Part shown: piece after piece, positions 6,008 through 11,341 of the stretch | How the letters are laid out: each line of letters begins with the position of its first letter | Position numbering within the stretch: position 1 is the first letter of the stretch | Assembly: GCA_003525525.1 (NCBI GenBank) | Contig: DQED01000091.1 | Coordinates: forward strand, 1 to 12,484 | Direction: 5' to 3' | Length of the DNA: 12,484 bases | From: Desulfovibrio sp. | GTDB lineage: Bacteria > Desulfobacterota > Desulfovibrionia > Desulfovibrionales > Desulfovibrionaceae | Notes under the pieces: model-generated | Told to the model about the DNA's origin: nothing | Databases searched by the model: none | The model's input: the letters and a program-made list of their open reading frames with translations, nothing else | Made by a program: the position numbers and the translations under genes

Positions 6008-6028
6008 GCCGCAGGTGTAGCCTGCGGC
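6008..6028 (-). promoter_or_regulatory. hairpin directly before the MoaD-like start codon
   Basis: GCCGCAGG (6008-6015) and CCTGCGGC (6021-6028) form a perfect 8-bp stem with loop TGTAG. In the minus-strand mRNA it would end two bases before the ATG, where a ribosome-binding site should be, and it holds the only AGG nearby. It could limit or gate translation. Confidence 0.4.
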
Positions 6029-6064
6029 GCGGTTGGAATCAAGGCGAGATACCGGGGAAAACGG

Positions 6065-6093
6065 TTGACCCGGCCCGGGCTTTTCAGCATAAC
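6065..6093 (+). promoter_or_regulatory. sigma70-like promoter for the receiver-domain gene
   Basis: TTGACC (6065-6070, five of six matches) is followed by a 17-bp spacer and CATAAC (6088-6093, four of six). Transcription would start near 6100, about 54 bases before the ATG at 6154. Confidence 0.45.
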
Positions 6094-6153
6094 CTTGGAG
6101 TCGAAAGACGCGTGCATTCGATCTCTTTATGCCGTGTTACAAGGAGTTTACCC

Positions 6154-6519
6154 ATGAGCGGGAAGATTTTGGTCGTCGACGACGAGAAGCATATCCGCAT
6201 GCTCTATCAGGAAGAACTCGAAGGGGAGGGCTACGATGTCGTGACCTCCGACGGCGAGGAAGAGATTCTGCCGCTGATGGCCCGCGTGTCGCCGGACGTG
6301 GTGGTGCTCGACATCAAGCTCGGCGGCAACCGCTCGGGCCTGGATCTGCTCCAGGAGATCCGAGGCAAGGACCAGAGCATTCCCGTGATCCTGAGCACGG
6401 CCTACGACAGCTTTCAGCACGACCTCAAATCCATCGCCGCCGACTATTACGTGGTCAAGTCCGTGGACCTCGGCGAACTCAAGAACAAGGTCGCCCTGGC
6501 CATGGAAAAGGCCGGCTAG
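6154..6519 (+). CDS. single-domain response regulator (receiver only)
   Basis: 121 residues, a complete CheY/Spo0F-type receiver with no output domain. Acidic pocket Asp9-Asp10, phosphoacceptor Asp53 in VVVLDIKLGG, switch Thr82 in ILSTAYDSF and conserved Lys102 in YYVVKSVD are all present, so phosphorylation is expected to work. Such stand-alone receivers act by protein-protein contact, in phosphorelays or on motility or development targets; no cognate kinase is in the window. The start is ATG 6154 with AAGGAG at 6141-6146, seven bases upstream; the frame remains open back to 5926, but that part runs antisense to the MoaD-like gene. The gene is followed by a GC hairpin and then the M50 protease gene on the same strand. 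Confidence 0.92.
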   Translation: MSGKILVVDDEKHIRMLYQEELEGEGYDVVTSDGEEEILPLMARVSPDVVVLDIKLGGNRSGLDLLQEIRGKDQSIPVILSTAYDSFQHDLKSIAADYYVVKSVDLGELKNKVALAMEKAG

Positions 6520-6541
6520 GGAGCCGCCGTTTCGCGGACCT

Positions 6542-6573
6542 GCGCCCCGGAAGTCCGGCCGGCTCCGGGGCGC
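6542..6573 (+). terminator. GC hairpin after the receiver gene
   Basis: GCGCCCCGGA (6542-6551) pairs perfectly with TCCGGGGCGC (6564-6573) over ten bases, with a 12-base loop that contains CCGGCCGG. It lies 22 bases after the stop codon. No T-tract follows, so it would be a weak intrinsic terminator or an mRNA-stabilising 3' structure. Confidence 0.4.
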
Positions 6574-6640
6574 GCCGCCCGAGGCGGGCCTGCCCCGCCG
6601 CCCTTGCCCCGGCCAGCCGTTCGTGCTAGCCGCCTTGCCC

Positions 6641-7285
6641 ATGTTTCCAGAATTTTCCCAGACCATGCAGGAGATCGCCCTGCTCGTGGTGCCGGTGCTC
6701 ATGGCCGTGACCTTCCACGAAGCGGCCCACGGCTACGTGGCCAACTGGCTCGGCGACCCCACGGCGCGCCTGGCCGGGCGGCTGACGCTCAATCCCATCA
6801 GCCATCTGGACGTGCTCGGCACGCTGGCCTTCCTGCTCACGCGCATGATCGGCTGGGCCAAGCCCGTGCCCGTGGATCCGCGCTATTTCCGCAATCCGGT
6901 CAAGGGGATGATGCTCGTGGCCCTGGCCGGGCCGGCAATGAATTTCCTGCTCGCCGTGCTGAGCGCCCTGGCCGTGCGCGGCGTCGAATACCTGGGTCGC
7001 GGCGTGGCGGAAGGGACGCTCGCGTACAGCGTTCTCGCACCGCTGCTCTACATGTGCGCGGCCGGCGTCCAGGTCAACATCGCGCTCGGCATCTTCAACA
7101 TGCTGCCCGTGCCGCCGCTCGACGGCAGCAACGTGCTCGCCGCATTCCTGCCGCCGCGCATGGCCATGCGCTACCAGAGCTTCGGCCGCTGGGGCTTTCT
7201 GCTGCTCATCCTGCTGGCCGTGTTCGGCGTGCTCGGCAAGCTCATCGGCCAACCGGTGGCGGTGTTGTCCCGGATGCTGCTCTAG
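6641..7285 (+). CDS. site-2 protease family (M50) intramembrane metalloprotease
   Basis: 214 residues from ATG 6641. HEAAH at 26-30 is the zinc-binding HExxH of M50 proteases, embedded in a first hydrophobic segment, and LDG with Asp161 (PVPPLDGSN) in a late segment supplies the third zinc ligand. About five membrane segments are apparent; the compact form without PDZ domains resembles the YwhC-like branch. The substrate is unknown; family members cleave membrane-bound regulators. The motif run NPISHLDVLG, AKPVPVDPRYFRNP and LAGPAMNF is family-typical. GTG 6623 would add six residues, and ATG 6665 would remove eight; no site has a clear ribosome-binding site, so the start is uncertain. trpS follows 61 bases later on the same strand. 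Confidence 0.9.
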   Translation: MFPEFSQTMQEIALLVVPVLMAVTFHEAAHGYVANWLGDPTARLAGRLTLNPISHLDVLGTLAFLLTRMIGWAKPVPVDPRYFRNPVKGMMLVALAGPAMNFLLAVLSALAVRGVEYLGRGVAEGTLAYSVLAPLLYMCAAGVQVNIALGIFNMLPVPPLDGSNVLAAFLPPRMAMRYQSFGRWGFLLLILLAVFGVLGKLIGQPVAVLSRMLL

Positions 7286-7346
7286 GCGGGGGAACCTCCC
7301 TTCGCCTTTTTTCCATACCCTTCACGAGGAAACGGATCATATTGCC

Positions 7347-8354
7347 ATGAGTGAGAACACCCCCAAGGAAAACAAGCGGATCGTCTCCGGCATGCGCCCC
7401 ACCGGCCCCCTGCACCTGGGCCACTACTTCGGCGTGCTGAAAAACTGGGTCGAGCTCCAGGAAACCCACGAGTGCCTTTTCTTCGTGGCCGACTGGCACG
7501 CGCTGACCACGGAATACGCCGACCCCAAACGCATCAAGGGCTTCGTGCCGGAACTGGTCAAGGACTGGGTGGCGGCCGGGCTCGATCCGGAAAAATGCGT
7601 GCTGTTCCAGCAGTCCCAGGTCAAGGAGCATGTGGAGCTGCATCTGCTGCTGTCCATGCTCACGCCCGTTTCCTGGCTCGAGCGCTGCCCCACCTACAAG
7701 GACCAGCTGACCGAGCTCGCGGCCAAGGATCTGACCACCTACGGCTTCCTGGGCTATCCGGTGCTCATGGCCTCGGACATCCTGCTCTACAAGCCGGCCT
7801 TCGTGCCCGTGGGCCAGGACCAGCTGCCGCACCTGGAGCTGACCCGGGAGATCGCCCGACGCGCCAACCACCTCTACGGGAACTTCTTCCCCGAGCCCCA
7901 GGCCCTGCTGACGCCCGACGCCAAGCTGACGGGCCTCGACGGGCGCAAGATGAGCAAGAGCTACGGCAACGCCATCGGCCTGTCCGAGGATCCGGCGAGC
8001 ATGAAGAAGAAGGTCATGAGCATGCTGACCTGCGAAAAGCGCGCCCGGCTGACCGACCCCGGCGATCCCAAGGAGTGCAACCTTTACCCCTACCACGAGC
8101 TTCTGACCGACCCGTCGCGGCTGCCCGAGATCGTCGAGGGCTGCACCCACGCCACCTGGGGCTGCGGCGACTGCAAGAAGCTGCTCGTCGAGTCCATGAC
8201 CGCCTTCCTGGAACCCATCCGCGACCGGCGCAAGGCTTTCGACGCCAAGCCCGACCTCGTGCGGGAGATCCTGGAAAAGGGCAACGCCACGGCCCGGCAG
8301 CGGGCCTGCCGCAACCTGGAAGCGTTCCGCAAGAAGCTCAACCTCAATTTCTAG
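7347..8354 (+). CDS. trpS: tryptophanyl-tRNA synthetase
   Basis: 335 residues, normal bacterial TrpRS length. Class I aminoacyl-tRNA synthetase that charges tRNA-Trp in the cytoplasm. The HIGH signature appears as HLGH at 23-26 (GPLHLGHYFG), and the KMSKS loop is exact at 201-205 (GRKMSKSYGN). SGMRPTG near the N-terminus and DQLPHLELTREIARR are further TrpRS landmarks. A pair of cysteines (CGDCKKLL) lies in the C-terminal helical part. The start at ATG 7347 is 14 bases from a GAGG-type element (7326-7329), which is longer than usual. It is probably co-transcribed with the M50 gene 61 bases upstream; no T-box-type leader is seen. A terminator hairpin follows at 8414-8443. Confidence 0.97.
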   Translation: MSENTPKENKRIVSGMRPTGPLHLGHYFGVLKNWVELQETHECLFFVADWHALTTEYADPKRIKGFVPELVKDWVAAGLDPEKCVLFQQSQVKEHVELHLLLSMLTPVSWLERCPTYKDQLTELAAKDLTTYGFLGYPVLMASDILLYKPAFVPVGQDQLPHLELTREIARRANHLYGNFFPEPQALLTPDAKLTGLDGRKMSKSYGNAIGLSEDPASMKKKVMSMLTCEKRARLTDPGDPKECNLYPYHELLTDPSRLPEIVEGCTHATWGCGDCKKLLVESMTAFLEPIRDRRKAFDAKPDLVREILEKGNATARQRACRNLEAFRKKLNLNF

Positions 8355-8364
8355 TGTTGCGACC

Positions 8365-8392
8365 CTTAAAAAATATGTCAGTATTTTTTAAG
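8365..8392. repeat. AT-rich perfect palindrome after trpS
   Basis: CTTAAAAAATA (8365-8375) and TATTTTTTAAG (8382-8392) are exact inverted repeats, with a 6-base centre TGTCAG. It stands out in base composition from the GC-rich surroundings and starts ten bases after the trpS stop. It could be an operator or part of a promoter for the transcript suspected downstream. Confidence 0.6.
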
Positions 8393-8413
8393 AAAAAATA
8401 GTTATTTAAGCAT

Positions 8414-8443
8414 GTTGCTCTCGAAAGAAGAGCAACTGTTTTC
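8414..8443 (+). terminator. probable trpS terminator
   Basis: GTTGCTCT (8414-8421) pairs with AGAGCAAC (8429-8436), perfect 8 bp, loop CGAAAGA, followed by TGTTTTC. It lies 59 bases after the trpS stop codon. It could instead be the first hairpin of a small RNA. Confidence 0.5.
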
Positions 8444-8520
8444 GAGGACGCGACACGAGGGGAAGCGCGCAGAGAGCGGGAACCGCCGCGATACGTGTCG
8501 CCGCTGACGGCCTTTCGGAC

Positions 8521-8556
8521 AAGGGACTTCGCCTCAGGGAGAAGTCCCTTTCTTGT
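8521..8556 (+). terminator. terminator-like hairpin with no known plus-strand gene before it
   Basis: Ten perfect base pairs (8521-8530 with 8541-8550) with a 10-base loop, followed on the plus strand by TCTTGTT. On the minus strand the tail is GTCC, so the plus orientation fits termination better. It is the 3' end proposed for the candidate RNA, or alternatively a shared end for the EamA gene (stop 8598). Confidence 0.45.
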
Positions 8557-8597
8557 TGCCCGGCGTACGGCGACCGGTCGCGGCCGTCTTGCCGCGC

Positions 8598-9521
8598 TCA
8601 GTCTGCGTGGCGGCGCGGCGCGGGCAGATGGAGCACGCGCCTGTCCACCGTGGCGAACAGGATGCCCGCGATGATCATCCCGCCGCCGACGATGTGGAAG
8701 GACGCGATGGACTCCCCGAGCAGCCAGGCCGATTCGACGGCGGTGAAAAGCGGCAGGCTGTAGTAGACCATGCCCGCAAGCACCGGGCCGATGCCCGCGA
8801 TGGCCCGCGTCCAGAGGACGTAGGCGATCGTGGAGCAGCCGATGCCCGCATAGGCGATGCCCGCGACCACGGGCACGGTGAGCGCCGGGGCGGGCAGGAC
8901 GGCGACTTCCACGGCGAGCCCCGGCAGCAGGAACACGAGGCCGAGGGCGAAGGTGGCGGCGTTGTACCCGGCAAGGGACAGCCCCTTGGGGCGGTTGCGC
9001 ACGAAAAGCGAATAGAGCGCGAAGCTGGCTGCGCCGGCAAGGGCCCAGAGGTCGCCGGGGTTGAAGCGGACGGCCGCCAGATGCTGCCAGTCGCCCCGGG
9101 AGAGAAGCGTCAGGACGCCGCACAGCACGACGCCCATGCCCGCCAGCCGCCGCCAGGTGATGGGTTCGGCGTAGAGGATGCGGGAAAGCAGCATGATGAT
9201 GACCGGCGCCGTGGGCACGAGCAGGGCCATGTTGAGGCTCTGGGTCGTCTGGCCGGCCTTGTAGACGAATGCGTTGAGCAGCGTGACGCCGAGCAGGCCC
9301 ATGACCGAAAGGTGCCGCCAGTGGCGGCGCATGAGCGGCCAGTCGGCGCGCAGGTGCGGCAGCGCCCAGGGCAGCAGGCAGGCGAGCGCCAGCAGCCAGC
9401 GCCAGAAATTGAGCTGGATGGGCGGGATGGCGTGGGCGATGCCGCGGGCCACCACGAAATTGCCGGCCCAGACGACCGTGGCGGCAAGGGCGGCCGACAG
9501 GCCGGTCAGGGAAGGCGACAT
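8598..9521 (-). CDS. EamA/DMT-superfamily permease
   Basis: 307 residues and about ten hydrophobic segments, the standard two-EamA-domain architecture of drug/metabolite transporters in the inner membrane. The first repeat begins with VVWAGNFVVARGI and the second around 155-160 (WALAGAASFALYSLFVRNRP), each near the usual 5 helices; AGMVYYSLPLFTAVESAWLLGE in the second half is typical of the family's conserved loop. The substrate is unknown; relatives export amino acids, nucleosides or drugs. It starts at ATG 9521-9519, with no obvious Shine-Dalgarno sequence, and lies just 21 bases after the stop of the 139-residue membrane protein gene, so translation may be coupled within one transcript. 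The C-terminus is short and basic (RRVLHLPAPRRHAD). Confidence 0.92.
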   Translation of the reverse strand: MSPSLTGLSAALAATVVWAGNFVVARGIAHAIPPIQLNFWRWLLALACLLPWALPHLRADWPLMRRHWRHLSVMGLLGVTLLNAFVYKAGQTTQSLNMALLVPTAPVIIMLLSRILYAEPITWRRLAGMGVVLCGVLTLLSRGDWQHLAAVRFNPGDLWALAGAASFALYSLFVRNRPKGLSLAGYNAATFALGLVFLLPGLAVEVAVLPAPALTVPVVAGIAYAGIGCSTIAYVLWTRAIAGIGPVLAGMVYYSLPLFTAVESAWLLGESIASFHIVGGGMIIAGILFATVDRRVLHLPAPRRHAD

Positions 9522-9542
9522 GGTGCGGCGTCGGGCGGGGAG

Positions 9543-9962
9543 CTACTTGAGCGAGCCGATCTTGCCGAACTTGGTGGATTCGGCGCGGTAGAAGACGTTT
9601 TCGATGACCTTGTCGTTGCCCACGTCCTTGTAATCGATGCGCACGGGCGAGCCGTCCTCCTTCACCTTGCGGAAGAAGTCGGCGATGTTCTTGAACTTGT
9701 CCGAACGCAACCCGGGATCGACCACGAAGAACCCCTGGCTCGTCACGATGGTCAGGACGTTTTTCGTTTCCTGGACCTCTTCCACCAGGGCGGTGGTCTT
9801 TTTGTACTTCACCGCGAGGCTGTCCTCGGTCACGAAATCCATCACATAATAAGCGGCCACGATGAAAAGCAGGAAGGAGAAAAGCAGGAGCACCTTTCCC
9901 TTGTTGACGGCGAAATCGCCGATGACCTGTCGCAGCCGTTCAATCTTGGTCTTGTCGATCAT
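9543..9962 (-). CDS. membrane-anchored hypothetical protein with one TM segment
   Basis: 139 residues, family not recognised. A charged N-terminal stretch (KTKIERLRQVIGDFAVNKGK) leads into one clear transmembrane helix (about residues 24-42, rich in Leu/Phe/Ile/Val and Tyr), followed by a mostly soluble domain of about 95 residues with a mixed alpha/beta look. This order suggests an N-terminally anchored protein whose soluble part is probably periplasmic. No catalytic motif or cysteine is visible. The start is ATG 9962-9960 with GAGG four bases upstream. It precedes the EamA gene by 21 bases on the same strand, which suggests a shared operon and perhaps a shared function. Codon use is like its neighbours, somewhat lower in GC. 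Confidence 0.8.
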   Translation of the reverse strand: MIDKTKIERLRQVIGDFAVNKGKVLLLFSFLLFIVAAYYVMDFVTEDSLAVKYKKTTALVEEVQETKNVLTIVTSQGFFVVDPGLRSDKFKNIADFFRKVKEDGSPVRIDYKDVGNDKVIENVFYRAESTKFGKIGSLK

Positions 9963-10109
9963 GGGGCCTCGTTGCGCCGGGTGCGCTTGCCATGCTCCCG
10001 GGCCGTTTCACGGCGAAGACCATACCACTCCTTGGCGAGGGAAAAAAGAGAAGAATCCGGGGCAATCCGGCAGCGTTGGGGCCGCGTGGCGGCACGGCCC
10101 AGCCGAAAG

Positions 10110-10146
10110 CGCGCCGCGAAGGGCCGACAAGACCCCGCGCGGCGCG
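10110..10146 (-). terminator. GC hairpin after the DJ-1/PfpI gene
   Basis: CGCGCCGCG (10110-10118) and CGCGGCGCG (10138-10146) are exact inverted repeats with a 19-base loop, lying 15-51 bases after the minus-strand stop at 10161. No good T-tract follows. The rest of the 198-bp gap (9963-10160) shows no gene. Confidence 0.3.
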
Positions 10147-10160
10147 TCCCCGGGCAAAGG

Positions 10161-10748
10161 CTACGGTTCGATTTTCGTGCCGAGCATCTCCAGGAATTTG
10201 CGCATCCATTCCGGATGGGCCGGCCAGGCCGGGCCGGTGACGAGGTTGCCGCTGACCACGGCGTTGGTGAACGTCGCGTTGGGGCCGACGTAGGTGCCGC
10301 CGGCACGCTCGATGTCCGGCTGCACGGCCGGGTAGGCCATGCAGTTGCAGCCGGAAACCACGTCCGCCGCCACCAGCACCTGCTGGCCGTGGCAGATGGC
10401 CGCGATGGGCTTTTTCGCCGCGCCGAAATGCTTGACGATCTCGATGACGCGCGGGTTGAGCCGGATGTATTCCGGCGCGCGCCCGCCCGGCACGACCAGG
10501 GCGTCGAAGGACTTCTCGTCCACGGCGTCGAAGTCGTAGTTGAGCTGGAAGTTGTGGCCGGGTTTTTCGCTGTAGGTCTGGTCGCCCTCGAAGTCGTGGA
10601 CCGCCGTGCGCACCGTTTCCCCGGCCTTCTTGCCCGGGCACACGGTTTTGATGTCGTGTCCGACCATGACGAGCATCTGGTAGGGCACCATGACTTCGTA
10701 GTCTTCGACGTAGTCACCGACGAGCATCAGGATCTTTTTGACCGCCAT
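10161..10748 (-). CDS. DJ-1/PfpI-family protein
   Basis: 195 residues, a complete flavodoxin-like single domain. The nucleophile elbow AICHGQQ carries Cys119 followed by His120, and Glu15 in GDYVEDYE is the partner residue that lowers the cysteine pKa in this family; [13 protein letters not shown] is the other family signature. Members are described as glyoxalases/deglycases, proteases or redox-stress chaperones; which of these applies here is not decided by the sequence, and the PfpI protease function is mainly shown in archaeal hexamers. No signal peptide is present, so it is likely cytoplasmic. ATG 10748-10746 has an AAGGAG site six bases upstream, a clear start. It lies downstream of the cysteine-rich protein gene (85-bp gap). 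Confidence 0.93.
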   Translation of the reverse strand: MAVKKILMLVGDYVEDYEVMVPYQMLVMVGHDIKTVCPGKKAGETVRTAVHDFEGDQTYSEKPGHNFQLNYDFDAVDEKSFDALVVPGGRAPEYIRLNPRVIEIVKHFGAAKKPIAAICHGQQVLVAADVVSGCNCMAYPAVQPDIERAGGTYVGPNATFTNAVVSGNLVTGPAWPAHPEWMRKFLEMLGTKIEP

Positions 10749-10770
10749 CGCTTACTCCTTGTGCGGTTTC

Positions 10771-10796
10771 GCCCGTCGCCGGAAGCGGCGGCGGGC
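10771..10796. terminator. stem-loop between the cysteine-rich protein and DJ-1 genes
   Basis: GCCCGTCGCCG (10771-10781) pairs with CGGCGGCGGGC (10786-10796) over eleven positions, one of them a wobble on the plus strand, around a 4-base loop GAAG. No T-tract on either strand. It may separate the two genes or stabilise the mRNA end. Confidence 0.35.
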
Positions 10797-10833
10797 CCGG
10801 CGCGACGCCAACGGCCCGTGGACCGCCCGCGGG

Positions 10834-11181
10834 CTATTTGGCGCAGTTGCACCGGTAGAATTTGCGGTTGCAAAATTCCAGGCAGGTATCCCGGGTCTTT
10901 CTCACCTTGGCCGCGCACGCGCCCGGCGCGTCGGCTTCGAGTTCCTCGGCGCGCTGCTTGCACGACGCCTGGCAGGCGGCCATGTCCTCGTGGTAATCCG
11001 TGGCCACCGCCTGGAAAACGGCGCAGACCCGGGAGGCGCAGGCCGCGTCCGCGCCGGCCGGATCGGAGCGGCAGGAGGCTTCGAATTCCTGGGGCGTGAT
11101 GATCGGCAGGGCCCCTTTGGCGCAGCCCCACGCGCCAAGGCAGCAGCAGGCGAGCAACAGCAGGCAGAAAAGTCGCGGCAT
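10834..11181 (-). CDS. cysteine-rich exported hypothetical protein
   Basis: 115 residues, no family recognised. It starts at ATG 11181-11179 behind a G-rich ribosome-binding sequence; upstream in-frame codons look like noise. The N-terminus (MPRLFCLLLLACCCLGAWGC) is a signal peptide; lipidation is possible, but neither candidate lipobox is standard (LLAC at Cys12 is too early, AWGC at Cys20 has Trp at -2). The mature part has ten cysteines, at 37, 48, 53, 70, 74, 89, 100, 104, 111 and 113, an even number fitting five disulfides in the periplasm. The spacing C-x10-C-x3/4-C occurs twice (37-48-53 and 89-100-104), suggesting an internal duplication. Helical, charged linkers separate them. The frame closes at TAG before the window's DJ-1 gene. 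Confidence 0.75.
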   Translation of the reverse strand: MPRLFCLLLLACCCLGAWGCAKGALPIITPQEFEASCRSDPAGADAACASRVCAVFQAVATDYHEDMAACQASCKQRAEELEADAPGACAAKVRKTRDTCLEFCNRKFYRCNCAK

Positions 11182-11234
11182 GACGGCATTCCCCCCGGCC
11201 CCGGCGGGCAAGGACTTTTTCGAGATTCGCCGCC

Positions 11235-11263
11235 GTTGTACCCGCTTGGCCGTGTCCTGACAA
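11235..11263 (-). promoter_or_regulatory. sigma70-like promoter for the cysteine-rich protein gene
   Basis: TTGTCA (11263-11258, five of six) is followed by a 17-bp spacer and TACAAC (11240-11235, four of six). The transcript would begin near 11228, about 47 bases before ATG 11181. It sits in the 160-bp divergent gap opposite comEC. Confidence 0.45.
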
Positions 11264-11341
11264 GCCGGCCTTGCGCGCGGCGCGCAGGGGCCGTAGAAGA
11301 TTGGCCACGCCGCGACGCGGCGCAGCAGGGGATTGCCGACC

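Larger units (their letters stand above)
8405..8560 (+). ncRNA. candidate structured small RNA between trpS and the transporter gene
   Basis: No reading frame is credible in this gap. Three local structures follow one another: a hairpin 8414-8436, an 8-bp stem GCGACACG (8450-8457) with CGTGTCGC (8494-8501) that holds a small inner GCGG/CCGC hairpin, and a final hairpin AAGGGACTTC (8521-8530) with GAAGTCCCTT (8541-8550) followed by TCTTGTT. An AT-rich stretch just upstream could hold a promoter. The final hairpin would terminate a plus-strand transcript, although no plus-strand gene ends there. It does not resemble 4.5S RNA, tmRNA or 6S RNA in what I can see. The boundaries are estimates. Confidence 0.3.

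Noticed and set aside
5926..6519. 197-residue receiver protein with an N-terminal extension
   Set aside because: The extension is antisense to the MoaD-like gene, while ATG 6154 has AAGGAG seven bases upstream and begins exactly at the receiver fold.
7240..7346. T-box or trp-type leader before trpS
   Set aside because: The 61-bp gap after the M50 gene is too short and has no tRNA-like or antiterminator structure.
8405..8560. 6S RNA, 4.5S RNA, tmRNA or tRNA in the trpS downstream gap
   Set aside because: Ends do not pair as in 6S RNA, and the 4.5S loop and tRNA arms (GTTC, CCA) are absent; left as an unnamed candidate RNA.
8553..11099. 848-codon open frame on the plus strand
   Set aside because: It runs antisense through the EamA, 139-aa, DJ-1 and cysteine-rich genes; it is a GC-rich shadow with low-complexity Arg/Gly/His content and no family features.
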